Assembly (NCBI RefSeq): GCF_036417845.1
Contig: NC_089980.1
Coordinates: forward strand, 66,896,501-66,960,500
Reading direction: 5' to 3'
Source: Apteryx mantelli
Taxonomy: Eukaryota; Chordata; Aves; Apterygiformes; Apterygidae
DNA length: 64,000 bases
The stretch's first letter is position 1. Each line of letters opens with the position of its first letter. A model generated the notes under the pieces. That model saw nothing but the letters and a program-made list of their open reading frames with translations. It did no database searches and was not told where the DNA came from. This document shows, one piece after another, positions 1-13,000 of this stretch. The translations under genes and the position numbers were made by a program.

Positions 1-1010
1 GCCAGGGGCCGGCGCGGGGGGCGCCCGGCGGGTGCGCAGCCCCCGGCGCGGGGGGAGCCCCCGAGGGCGCCGGCGGAAGGCAGCCGCGCGGCCCCGGCCC
101 CGGCGAAGGGAAGAAACGCTTAGTCAAGGCGCGGCCCGCCGAGGGGAGGCCGGGGAGGCCCCAGGGGCCGGCGGTGGGGCCGCCCCCCCGCGGCAGCCGC
201 AGCGGCGGCGGCGCCCCGAGGGGACCGGCCGGGGCGCGGCGGGGCCGGCGGTGGCGGCAGGGCGCTGCCCGCCTTGGCCGCTCCTTATCAGCCCGGTTTG
301 ATGCTGCAAGGCGTGTCTGGGGCTCTGCTCATGTGATGGAGCAAGAGGGAGAGACGGGCGGGGGACAAGGGGAGGAGGTGATTTTTTCCTCTCTCTCGTG
401 CGCTCGCTGTTTTTTTCCCTCCCCTCGCCCTAGAGGAGTTTGCAGAAAGCCGGGCTCCCGCACTGCCCGCCCGCGCTCCCGCCGCCGCCCCGTTGCGAGC
501 CCCCCCCGGCCGCTCCGCACGGCCGCGGGGCAGCGCCATGGGCGCCGGCAGCTCCTCCGAGCCGCCCGACCCCGCCACCGCCGCCGAGCCCCCCCGCGGC
601 GCCGCCGAGCCCCCGCCACCGGAGCCCGCCAAGGTAAGGCAGGGGCAGCGCGGCCCGGGCGGCGGCCGGGGGAGGCGAGGGGGCGGCGGCGGCGCCCCGC
701 GGCACCCGCCGCCCGGGGAAACTTTGCTGCCGCCCCGGCGGGCACCTGCCGCGGGCACCGGCACCGGCCCCGGCGGGCGGGGGCGGCGGCCACCGGGGGC
801 CGGGACTACGCCACGGCCAGCGCCGCAGTCATAAAACTCCCGGCGGCGGCGGCGGCGGCGGGGAGGGGGCGGCGGGGCGAGGGGCGGCGCGGGGCGGCGG
901 GGCGCGCCGCGCCGCTTTTGTGTGCGGCCCCGCGGGGCGGGCGGACGGGCCGCACCCTGCAGCGCCCGTGCCAGGAGATCTCCTGACTGCGGTCCTGCCG
1001 CGGGCTCGCC
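1..1010 (+). promoter_or_regulatory. AKAP12: CpG island / alpha promoter of AKAP12
   Basis: This stretch is extremely GC- and CpG-rich and surrounds the myristoylated alpha first exon, so it is read as the AKAP12 alpha promoter and 5'UTR. A GATA-type site (CTTATCA) lies near 283, and there is no convincing TATA box upstream of the start codon. The transcription start cannot be fixed from sequence. Long open frames on both strands here follow from GC-rich composition with few stops and are not genes. Confidence 0.75.
538..633 (+). CDS. AKAP12: AKAP12 exon 1 alpha (myristoylated N-terminus)
   Basis: The exon encodes 32 residues starting MGAGSSSEPPDP and ends AAG|GTAAGG in phase 0. The start MGAGSS matches the mammalian AKAP12 alpha N-terminus. 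Gly2 with small and serine residues behind it is a standard N-myristoylation signal, which targets this isoform to membranes. The rest is a low-complexity Ala/Pro/Glu tail. The start is chosen because it is the myristoylation methionine in a good context (GCGCCATGG). Confidence 0.93.
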
Positions 1011-4000
1011 CTGGTACCCAGGGCTCCTGCAGCTGCTGCTCTCCGCAGCCGCTTTCTTTTTTTTTTTTTTTTTTCCTTCCCCCCCCCCCCCTTTTTTTCC
1101 TCCCCCCCTCTCCCGAGGATGCAGGTGGGAGGCGCGGCCGAGCCAGTCGGTGCGTGGCCTTTGCGGCAGGGAAGCCTTCCCTGCGCTGACAAGTTTCCTC
1201 AACTCGGCTCCTGCCTCAATATCCAACCCCCCCCCCCCCCCCCAAGAAAAAAATCAACCCTCAAATTCACCTGAATTGCAGCATCCGCGGGAGGCACTCA
1301 CCCCCTCCCCCCCCCCCGGACCACGTCCAAAGAACAAAAGCGGTGTGAAACAGGCAGAGAAGTTGGCTATAATGGTCTCGTTTTATCCTGCAATGATGGT
1401 TTTCGTGCTCCTTGATATAATACTGCAGAGGGGGGGAGAAAGAAGTAATTAGCTACTCTCCGCCAGTACAGAACAGAACAGCTTTAGGTATGTTATGTTT
1501 AATCAAGACGTTGAAGAATTGAAAGAAATTCTTTTAAAACATGTCTGCTGTTTAAAAATAGATTATGAATGAACCCATTTATCCCTCTGGAATAGGCGTG
1601 TTTAGGGGATTCTGGAACTGAAAGGGAGGTTATATGCATTTACATGTTTACATAGCATTGCTTTGAGTTTAGACGTTAGTTTGTTAGGCGGGAAATAATA
1701 TTACATTATACCAAGATCCCGTTCTTTAGATTCTTCAGAGCTCCGGTCTTCCAAGTAGGGATATTCAGAAGTTTCTGTACGCTGATGTGTGGGTATGTTA
1801 AAGCTCGAGAACTGGTTTTGACTTTGTTTCTTTGACCTTGTGGTTCAGATTTAACTTTCAAGTTGAATTTCCCATAGTTCCTGGCTTCCACTAGACCTCC
1901 TTGTGCATGTTTTGACAGATTTGAAAACCACATTGAGAATGAAACTTTAAATTAACTGAGATTTGTTTTACTTCATTTTTAACCAAATAAGCATCAGGAG
2001 TCAGTTTTGGTTAACAAAGTATTTAGCAATTGTTTAACAATTTTAGATTTCAGATACTGAAATTTAGACACCAGTGAATTTACGCAGGATAAGCATTTGA
2101 CTACCATGATTCTTTGCTTCTAAGGGAAGGTAATATGAGTTTCAAGAAGGGGCATAACATTCATAATCATATTTATCCGGTTACAGGAACTAAGACAAAA
2201 AAAGATAATACCACTGATGCTGTTTTATGCCTTCTACTCCTTAGGAAAAATGCTTTGTAATTAATAGATTTAATCTTGTTATTTAAATAGGACTGTTTAA
2301 AGGTCTTCTAGCATTTAACTGCTAAAAGGTGTGTTCTGCTGTTTTTTTCTCAAACAACTAGTCCTGTCTTATTTTCCTTTTTATGTAGTATAATGTAATT
2401 TTTAACAAAGTTTAGTTATAGGGTTTTTTTGTATCCCACTTATTCTGTTCTTACCACAATAAGGTAGTGCTATGCTGATTCATGAAACAATTTTTCATGG
2501 TTATTCCTTTCAGCCCTTTGAATCTAGAAAATGACCAGATCATGCTGTGCCCCCCAAGAAAACTATAAAAGAGTTAATTTGTTTGTAGAGAATACAGTGG
2601 GTATGTTTTAAAGGATGGTCTTCTCTCTTACATGTTTCCAATTGAAACATGTATCACCATCCCCTCTCTTAGAAAGCAAACTTTGGAAACTGGTTTTAAT
2701 GTAATCCAACTTGAGTGAGCCTTGGCAATTCAATTGCAGACAAATTCCCCAGGCGACTATTCTAATATTATAAAATCTCGCAGCAGTTACACTTTTTTTT
2801 GTCACTTAAAATTCCTCAGAATACTTGATCAAGTTTCCTTCATAATGTAAATTGGATTCTATTTTCTACCAGGTGAAAACCTATTTGCCCTTTCTTCGAG
2901 AAAGGGCCAAATTTGTAGCCTTCGAGTCATTTTGCTATTGACTGTTGTTGACTCTTTGGCTGGGTATGAGTTTTTCCTGAGTGTTAGAGCGGGGAGTGTA
3001 CGACTCTGTGTTGCTCACTTCAGCAGCCTAGGAGGTGTGAGACCCAGGAAACCCCTGGGGCTAGAATCCCAGCAGGATTTTGGAGCCCGTGGGTGTTGGC
3101 TTGCACACGCTGCAGGTCAAACCCGGCCTTGGGGGTTAGCACCTCGGCAGGCCATCCGGTCCTTTCACAGGCTGCTGCTGAATCGCACATCAAGCAGCTC
3201 CAGCATTTACAACCCAGCGTGTTCGTGGGACTTGAAACTGGTGCTGTTGTTGCTGTGATAGACTAGGCCTGGACTTGGGGAGGGTGAGGAGCTATTCTTT
3301 ATCTCGTGTGGCCGTCCCTGGTGTGGGAAGCCACCTCTGGAGAGGAGTGCGACAGAGAGCTGGAGGTGCTGATCCCTTCGCATGTCTGAACTGAATCCAT
3401 TGTGTCTGCGAAGCAACACCCAAAGCCTTGTCGAAACCAATGCAAGAGGCTGTGGCTCCATGGAAGGTTCATCCATCTAGTTAATTACTCTTTCAGCAGC
3501 AATATCTTCCTCCTTTATTCCTTTCCTCCCCTGTCCCTCTCCCTGTCCTGCCCCTGATGATGCAGTCCTCTCCTGCACCTTGCACAGTATCTGGTGCTCA
3601 CCTTACCCTTCCATGAGCCAGTTTACCTCACTAACCCTTCAAGAAACAGCAGATTGTATTTTTTTTTTGCTGGCTCAGTTGCCTGAAGTTTGAGTGAGTT
3701 GAAGTGGCTCATACAAAGCCCTGATGAGACCCAGAGCCAGGGCAAGGCACGCATCTGTAGCGTGTGGCCAGGTTTGCAGGGGAGGAGGGGAAATGAAACG
3801 CTTTCCCTACCAGTAGCCATGAGCTGCTGGATCACGTCTGCTTGTGAAATCTCCCCGTCAGACTGTCCTGAGTAGCACACAGAACTGACATTTGGCCTGA
3901 GAAGGATTTAAGAGATTTCAATAATAATAGCACTAAAAGAGTGGGAACAGAATTTTTTTAGTCTCAAAGAGGGGAGCAAACAAAAAACTCAGGTGTCCCA

Positions 4001-7000
4001 GACTAAGAAAAGCTTTGAGGTGCTTAACAGTATGGGTCCCGCACTCCTGAGATATGCTGCAGCCTGGGCTGCGCGTACCTGTGGCTTCCTCTGTGCCACC
4101 CATGATACTTGGCGAGCTCATTCAGTGAGTTAACCCAGTCAAAAACTCTTCAGTTTCTTTGGCAAGATAGTTTTCTGCCTATTTAGCAAGACATATGGGC
4201 TTCTGGGGCTTGGACAATAGAAGCAGCAGGTGCAAGGGAGCAGGCAGGACCTTGTGACCAGGAGTAGGCAGGGAACTGGGTGGCAGCAAACCATTAGACT
4301 GGTTCAGTCCTCTTGTGAGCTTGTCCTCTGCTTATAGCAATGATGTGCCTCCCGCCCAACTTCCCCTTCTCATGCCCAGCTGCAAAGAAAAAGTGGAAGA
4401 CGACACCAGTTTGCTGCCCTCAGAGGGGTGCCCTCTTGCGGGGGTGGAGAGGAACTGCAGGCCACTTGGGCAGCGCAAGGAGATCTGTGGTGTTCTGTCA
4501 GCATTTCGGCTAAAACAGTTAGGTTCTTTTGATCAAAACCCACATTTATATTTTATTTAATAATCCAAGGTACCAATTTCATTACAAGTTTATTTTTGCA
4601 GCCCTACTGAGAAGGCAGAATGCTGTGTTGGAACAGCTACCTGAAACTGTGTAGGGAAAGTTTTAAAGATAGAGTCCAGAAAAAACTGGCAGCCTAGTGA
4701 GGTATTCTCGCAGCAAAGTAGAGGTCTGGCAAAGGTAACTTTTTGCTGGGGTTGATGGCTTTAAAATTTTGAGCGTGGTGAATTCCTGGCTTGCTCATGT
4801 GCAGGGGTCCCTACTCCAGACTAGTGAATCGTTCAAACTATTTTCTGGAGTAGTAACTTGATTACACTACCTGTGTTGTAATGAGAGCAAGTGTCTGCTA
4901 GACAGTAAATATTTGGAACCATCTCTTCTAAAGAGGTTACCAGCTGAGATGTCAGAATGCCTTATTGTTTGAATGCCTGACAAATAACAGCTGTGACAGA
5001 CTTACATCTGCTGTTTAAACAACTGTGTTCTGGTGACAGAGCTGAGTCAGCCTGAAAATATAAGCATGTCCTACATTAGTGATTGTAAAATTAAGCTTAA
5101 TCAAGTACCGGAGGAAAGTTCCTAAACTGCGTCTCTAACAGCCCAAGTTAAAAACCACTCAAGTTTGAGATATTTGGTATGAATAATGCGAGCAGGCTGT
5201 AGGAATACTCCTAGCGCAGCACTGCTGCTCTTTGAGTACTTCTCCTTAGGCTTTTAAGGGAAGGTAATGACATGGTTTTGTGGTAATGTTCAGAGTTCCT
5301 CCCATAGCTTTGTGGCTTGGGAGAAAACATAAAAATGCTCAATTGAAAAAATACACAAAGGAAATGGGTGCCATGGATCCACTGAAAGTGTGAAATAACC
5401 CCATAATAATGTATGAAATATGAGGAAATGTCCAGGAACTTTTGAAAGCAAAGGCAATTAGCTTATGTTTGATGTGACAGAGAAGCTAAAGAGATGCAGA
5501 GAGGAGTGATGTGGTCTTTGAAAGTCTCCTGGTTGGAAGTGCAAGCCATGTTTTTAGTTAGTGAAACAAGAATAACTTGATTTGTGCTCTGTCCTTGTTT
5601 TAAAAGATACAGAATCCTTAGGGTCTGGATAAGTGGTACCAATGTGAACGGTTAGGTAAGGTCGTGCCTTAGAATTGTTACTTGGAAAGGTTGGAAAGGT
5701 GTAAGACCTAGGAAGGGGCTCAGGTTGGAACAGGCTTAGGGTGTGGACTAGAATGGCAGGCTGCAGGGTAGCAGTTCCTTCACAGATTGCAAAAAGAGGT
5801 GTTAGAGATGATTTGGGAGTAAAGACTAACAGTTTTGTTTCGGCCGCGTGGATTTTGAGGCAGTCGTCCATAAGGAGATATCACTACTAAGTCAGGCTGA
5901 GGGTCAGGACAAAAGAGTAGTGAGAGGTGAGGAGAAGGCTCTTGAATTTGTCTGCAGGAGACTGCCCAGAAATAAGGTACTGAAATTGAGTATGCACTCA
6001 TGTGCCTTGCAGAATAAGGGCCTTATTTTATCTCCACCTGGAATCTGTAATGCCCCTGGAACCTGCAGTGCCTTAGCTAATGCAAAACAAGACAAACTGC
6101 TGTGAACAAAGAGTTGAAATGATCTAAATTCATTTTTTTCAAAATGTTGGTGTTTCAAGAGCTTTTTAATGAAGCAGCATGTGTTAGGAGCTGACCTCCT
6201 GGGCTGACCAGCAGTGCTGTAAGCTTTCCTGACATTTCAAAATCAAACTTGAGCAAAAATATTAGAGACCTTCACATTAGTTTGCTCAGTTGTTCAGGCA
6301 GCTGGATCTGGCTGTTTTGGTAATCTAATATAGAATCAGTGTAGAAGGATTAACAGAACGAGGCAAAATTAACTCTGGTGCGTTTGGGCCTGGTAGGAGG
6401 AATCCCTGGAATGATTTGGGTCTGGTACAAGGAATGTTGGGAATGGTGGTGATTACCAGCGGGGGAAGCTAGGTGCTGCTAGCCCATCGAGAGTAAGGGA
6501 TGAAATAGGCTCTAATGTACAGTAAGAGAGCAGGGACTTGCTAGCCATTCATATCTGGCGTGATTCTTTATATTTGTTTTCTTTATACATTTGCAATTTT
6601 CTATGTATTCAGTGAAGTTTAACAGTTGAACTTAACGCCATATAGAATGGAGCAGAAGCTGCTGTTGGCTACCGAATGGCTTGTGCAATAACTAGTATGC
6701 ATTTTAATCTCTCTAGTTGTATATCAGTGCTTTACTTCACCCTTTGAGGTGTGTATGAGGGAAAATTTTAGAGAATATGAACATGCTGTGTAATAGTGAC
6801 ATGGCAGAAACAAAAGTGCTGCATCACTGAAAGTCCTTTGGTTTGAGAATGAATAAGCAGAAAAAGGAGGGAACTGGAAAACCAGTTCTCTTCATTTTCA
6901 CCTGCATTTATGAGGCAATGCATTCATAAATTATTTCATAATCCAAGGAGAGCCTTGAATATGTGCCTCAGAAACCTGATAAATGTACCAACTGTAGTAT

Positions 7001-10000
7001 GTCTCAGTACCTGTAGATAAATACACAGAGCTGAATAATGAGATTCCTAATACTGTTAATTTTGTCTTTAAAGTTTTCTAAAATCTCTCTAAACTTTGAA
7101 TTTATATTTGTCTAAGCTTTATAACTATTCTCAATGGAATTAAGAACGCCGCTTACTAAATTAGACATAATTGGTCTAAATTGCGGTTGATATCCCTTCA
7201 GAGAAATGAAGCAGTTAATGTGAGTGAAAATTGAAATTAGTTTTTCTCAAGACCTAATGCAGTGGGACAGACTGCACTGACCCTCATAAAGATCCTCAGC
7301 AACTTAGAACAGAAAACTTCTTTTGAAAACTAATTACGCTGTTGTGTGCCCCTTCATGTTACAAAACGTCTGTAAGATGCATATTTTTGTCTCCTTTGTA
7401 TTCTTTTTAATTTGTGAATACTGTTGTTTTCATAGTTTTTATAATCTATTCCATTATTTAATGTAGACCACTTGATTTGAAAATCTAAATTTGCTCTCCT
7501 GTAGCCAAGAATCACGTCAAATTCTTTTAACTGAATGGGGTAAAAAGGTCACTGTCCTCTGGAAGAGGAGGGTTATACTGAAGATCTGGTCAACTTTGAA
7601 AATGCCAAGTTCTTCATATGTTTATGTTTCTACTCAGTTGTGAATGATGTGTCCTGCTTTCAGAACTTAATTTACATACAGAGTGAACAGGGATTATAAG
7701 AATACCAGCTGACAGTAAAGACTGCTTATAATCTTACATTTAGTAGTGTTCTTCATACTGGAAGAAATCTTAGCATTTTACAAATCTAAAGTGTTATCTG
7801 CTAGATTCAGAGACTTCTGAATTTTGGTCAGTTATCTTCAGGATGATATGTAGTCACTGTCTACCTGAATGCATCGCAACTGTAGAAAATTCAGCACTGG
7901 GGAAGGGAATTACCATAGTTAATATTTTGTCATAACACTGAGGGCTCAATTTAAAAAGGAGGCAAGGTGTACTGTGTTGAGGTACCTAATTCCTATGCAC
8001 CCTGGTTCCTTATAGAGTCCACAGATCCATACTGGGCACTTACTTACACAAATGGTAGCCTTTGGGTGTACATATGTCTATACATGTAAATGTAGCTTAA
8101 AAATGGTATGTCAACTGGGAGAAGTTTGAAAAGAAAGGCAAGAAAATTTTTGAATAAGATGAGTGCGAAGATATTTCGTGCTAGTTCTGAGGATGTGATC
8201 CTGAAATATTCATCCACAAATTTATCTTCAGATAGCTAAGTCCCATTTGAGCCAGCAGGACACATGTAAACTTAAGGTTGTTCTTGTGTTTGCAGGACTT
8301 AGCAGCCATCTTACTAAGATGAATGAGGAAAAATCATTATTAAAAAAAAATCTGTGCTTTTATAAACTAGTATCAGAGAATCTCAAAGCACTTCAAAAAT
8401 TAGATTGGTATTTTCTGTGTTTATCTAGTGTTAGTCTTTGACTGGTTATCACCATTGAATTGATGCTGTGTCCAATAGCAGAAGAACTTCTCGGAGTTTA
8501 TATCCCTTTGTTCAGTAGTGTGGCATTTTTATTTCTTCTGAGTTCCTGTGTTTTAGATTTATGAAAAGGATGATGTGAGAAGCGGGAATGTAATCTGAGT
8601 GTTGAGCCATTCTGTATTTCTTCTATTTAATATCTGGTCTCAGCATGTGAAAACTCTGAAGCCAAATTATTCCATCTGTGGTATTGGCAGTAGCACAGGA
8701 TGGTGTCCTTTTTCGTGAGGTGGATTATGTGGCCATGAAAGGCGGCTTTGAGGAGCGCGGCAACACCAGGTGGAAACAATTTGGCTTAATTAAGGGCTTC
8801 TGAACTGAAAATTGGGAACCCTAATGCACACTTCTTTGCCTAGGGAAGTGGGGACACAGTGCTTTTTGCAGGTCTGGTCTGGCACATGAAAAGGTAGTTG
8901 AACAATAAGAGGGAAGCCTTTTGTCCAGCACTCTGTATGTTGATTTGAAATTCCATTGCAGCAGGATAATTGCTAATATAAGTTAATAAATAGGTCCCTC
9001 CATTCAGAAACTTGTCTTAGTGGTTTTGGGAGGAGAATCATCAGGAACATGGCATTTTTCTTATCCTGGTTTGGTGCTTCAAACATTTGGATGTTACATT
9101 ACATTAAAAGATGGGATGTATCAGTGGTTCCTACACTTAATGAACAGATATTCAGTGCCAGTATTTTGGGAGTATGGCTGAGTAATAAGAAAATGATATG
9201 TAATTAAGATTTGCTGTTCTACCAGAGGAACTTTTAAACTTGCACTTCAGAAATGGAGATTGGAGATGTGGTTAATTAGTTGAAATGGCTTCTGTTGGAA
9301 GAGAATACAGTCAGTTGGAGAGCTAGTTAATTAAACAAATAATTAAAGGGTAAGAAAGTATTTTAAATGACGACAACACATTCTAAACTTTAGAAACATA
9401 TTTTTATTATTTTAAAAGTATCTCCCTTGTTGTATGGCAGGCCATAAAAAAATCCTGGAAGTAATTAAAATTGTATCAAATGTGGAAGCTGTAAAAGAAT
9501 TCCCCCTGCCTCCTTTGCAGTTCTTCTATTATAGCTGCTCTAGATTTTACTTGTAAAAATACTGGGTAAAAGCAGTTCATATAAAACATGAATGTCTTCC
9601 CTTGAATTTGATAAGCATAAACATGTAATTTTTCCAAAAAATAGGTTTTTATATTTATTTTAAAGTTCATATATTGACAAATTTAGGAAAAAATGCAATA
9701 GGTTGGGAGTACTCTGTACTATTATATTTAAAACAAAGTTCACTTTTCATTATAAGAACAAGCTCTACCTCATAACTGAGGCCCCCAAATTCTAGTTTTA
9801 ATCCCAGCCTCAGTGAATTTCTTCTTGGGGTTTATATATGTGTTCAGCTTTCTCTGATGAATAGTTCCGTTGCTTTTTAATTGTACAGTTTATGATAGTA
9901 AGAGAAATAAATACATCAGCAGAGGAACAACCTCAAAGGCTTTAGTGTGGACAGGATTCATGCACATATGAGAGCAATTGTTTCAGACATTTTGAAGAAT

Positions 10001-13000
10001 GAAAAAATATCTTTTCATCAGCTAGATTCACATCATTCTGAAATTTTCCTTCGTGATTGTAAATGTTAGAAATGTATTTTTACACAAGGTTATAGGCCAT
10101 TGTCTGTGAGAGTAGATTCTTCCATGTGTTTCATGCAGGAGAACAATAAAATAGCCCCAGATTATAATTGTTGTTTTTTCTCACAGAAGTACTTTGACGA
10201 TTTATTAAAGTTAATAATTTTGAAAAAGGGCAGTACTACACTGAAGCATAGAAGTGTTTATTTCCCCAAATGCCCGTATATATATAAAATGAGTATAAAT
10301 GAACAATGCTCTGTGCAGGACGATTGGCCTAATACTGACATTACCTTTTTTCCCCACTCTTTCTCCTTTCCTTCCATCCTGTATCTAATACTTGACCATG
10401 CAGGTTTTAGATGCAAATTTACCAGTATCTGACATCAGTGAAGACAATTTGGAGCTTGATGTCCCACTGCAGGAACCACATCAGCCAGAAGGTGTTGCAA
10501 CACATCAGGAACTGAATGGAGAGCAGCCAGAGGGGGCTTCACCCCTTCAGGAGCCACCCGTACTGCAGGCAGAAGGAGGTGTACCTACTGGTAAGTAAAA
10601 ACCTGTGTTCAGTGGACACTTCATAGAGGCATGGGTGCTAAGTGGGATGAGAAGTTGAAATAAGAATCAGTTAGCCATTTCCTAGTGAACAGATAGTTTA
10701 CTCAAGTGATCTCCTGGTTGCTCAAGTTCAGTACTTCTAAGGTGTTTACTAGGACACACTTTCTTTGGGACACATTTTCTTTATAGCACAGTAGAGCTAA
10801 TAAATCAGTTGCAGACTGAAACTGTAGATGGTGCAGGATACTATACGTTCTGCCTCAGGTGCGGCTCTTTTCCCTTAGTGCAAATCTGCAGTGCCCCTGA
10901 TGGCTTGCTGCCAATGTCTTGACCATTCACCTAAAGGAAAGACTCAATTTCCACTCCTTATATTAGGAGTTTATGCTGTATTGGCTTATCTCTTCCTTCA
11001 TAGGGCAGAAATCCTTTTGTATTCATTCATTGGTGGTATTAGTGTTAAGAAACTATCCTGACCTCACAGGAAGGGACAGTCTGGTGATCCATTGACTCTG
11101 TTTTGATTATGGTTCTCTTTCATACAGCTTGTAATCAGACTTGGGTTTTGATCACAAAATTTCTTTCTCCTTGGAGGCACCGCGGTCTGTCCTGCCCTGG
11201 GAACCTCTTTCTTTCCCAGCTGTACCATAATAATTATGCTGTTCGTTCTTCTGCACAAAAGGGCAACCCGCCTTTCCTGCCCTTTTCAGCCTTTGGTTCC
11301 TGCCCCCTTCCTTGTGCTGCTGGAGGCAGTTGCGCAGCTGTGCAGTGAGGGAGGTCAGCTTCACTGATCCAGCTGCACACTGATTTTTTTGGTGGGAGAA
11401 CTAATGCTAACATGGGAGAGCAGGGGAGGGATGGGGAAAAGGTAGGATGGGCCACACTTTTCAGCTTAAGGCAATTGTATAACCCTTATTGTACTTTGGG
11501 TTTGGAATTCTAGTAAAGGCAATCCTTTGCCACATCTTCAGATTAATTGCCATAACATTATTATCCCAGTAGAAGGTTGCCTATATTTTATGCTGACCCT
11601 TTACATTTTCTTTTTTATCATGTTGATAGAGACTCTTGGCACTATAAAACCTGATGCAAACAGGTTTTGTCTTTCACTGACGGTAAATGCTGTTCCTCTT
11701 AAAATTTTACTTTTTATGGATAAGGATATTCTGAGAGAGGATAATCGGTAAACGAAGTCATGAAAGAGGAGAAAATACCTGATGGTTCGAAGTAGAGTCA
11801 GAAGATTTCATGTCAGTATTCATCTTTTGGATCCAGTAATATGAGATGGTCTTTAAAAGGGCATGGATTTCGAGTTGATAGCCAAAGTGATTTTGTTGAA
11901 TTCAATCAGGATTGTGAACAATCCATATAATTGTGGACTGTAGCTTTAGTTATACAGAAATTGTGTTCCTAGACTGTATAATGAAGAAGAGTTGGGAAGC
12001 TCCCCTCGAAAGAAAAGAATTGTATGTGACCAAATGCGTGATGCTTTTGCTTGATGAACATAGATAGCATTAGGAATTTGTACTTAAGTAAATTGCTTGA
12101 AAAGTCTTCAGTTTCTTTAATGTCATCTCTTTGTGTGGTTGTGCGATGTTGCTGTTTCAATCAGGATTTTATTGCTGTCAGTGGAACCAAGCCTATATGG
12201 TAGCATAATTTTTATGAAAGTGAAAACAATCCTGGAGATGGGCTCTCAAAGTAAAAGTGGCCTTTATGGAGGCAATGCAGTGTTTATTTCCTGGTAACAA
12301 TAACTGCAAATGACACCATCCAGACAGGAAAATAAAAACTGTCTGGTCAAGCATTAAAAAGCTAGTTCTTCAAGTGAAAACTCCATTCAGATACTCATCA
12401 TTGTTCATATCTATTTCTCTGGACCTTATGAAGTCTGGTCCATATATCCTTGGACAAATGAATAAAGAAGCTAAAGTGAGGAAATGTTCCACGCTTCAAG
12501 AGAAATAAATCATGTTAGCTCCACATTTCTTAATGTTCCCTGCTCATTCTTTATCTCCTTTTGTTTGCAAGGTCTTTAAAATCGGAAATAAAGCATCATG
12601 ACATGTAAGCAATACAGAGGATTATTTACAGTGAAAGAATGTTATATGACTAAGGTATTTTTTGTTGTTTTGGATTTTTTTTCTGTCCTTCTTTGGCTGA
12701 GTCATTATTTGACTTTCATATTTGGAAGACTATTTGAGAGAGATGATCCAGACTCATGAAAGTTGCCACTGTCAGATTAAATTAACTGAAAACTACCTTG
12801 AAGCTGGTGATCAGAGGCATAGTGCACAGACAAAGGCTCTGTTCGGCTGGCCCAAATGTCTGTGTATTGTCAGATCTGTATAGATTCCCCCGGCTCCCAG
12901 ATTATCAGACTTTGGAGATATCCCACGTAATCTATAGTAACATCATTATCATAATAGAAGGTCACATATATCAGATGCTGACACTTTACGTTTTGGTTTT

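Noticed and set aside
174-1226. Several long open frames on both strands at the window start (up to 312 aa).
   Set aside because: They are Ala/Arg/Gly/Pro-rich shadows of a CpG island with few stop codons; only the 96-nt alpha exon has family support.
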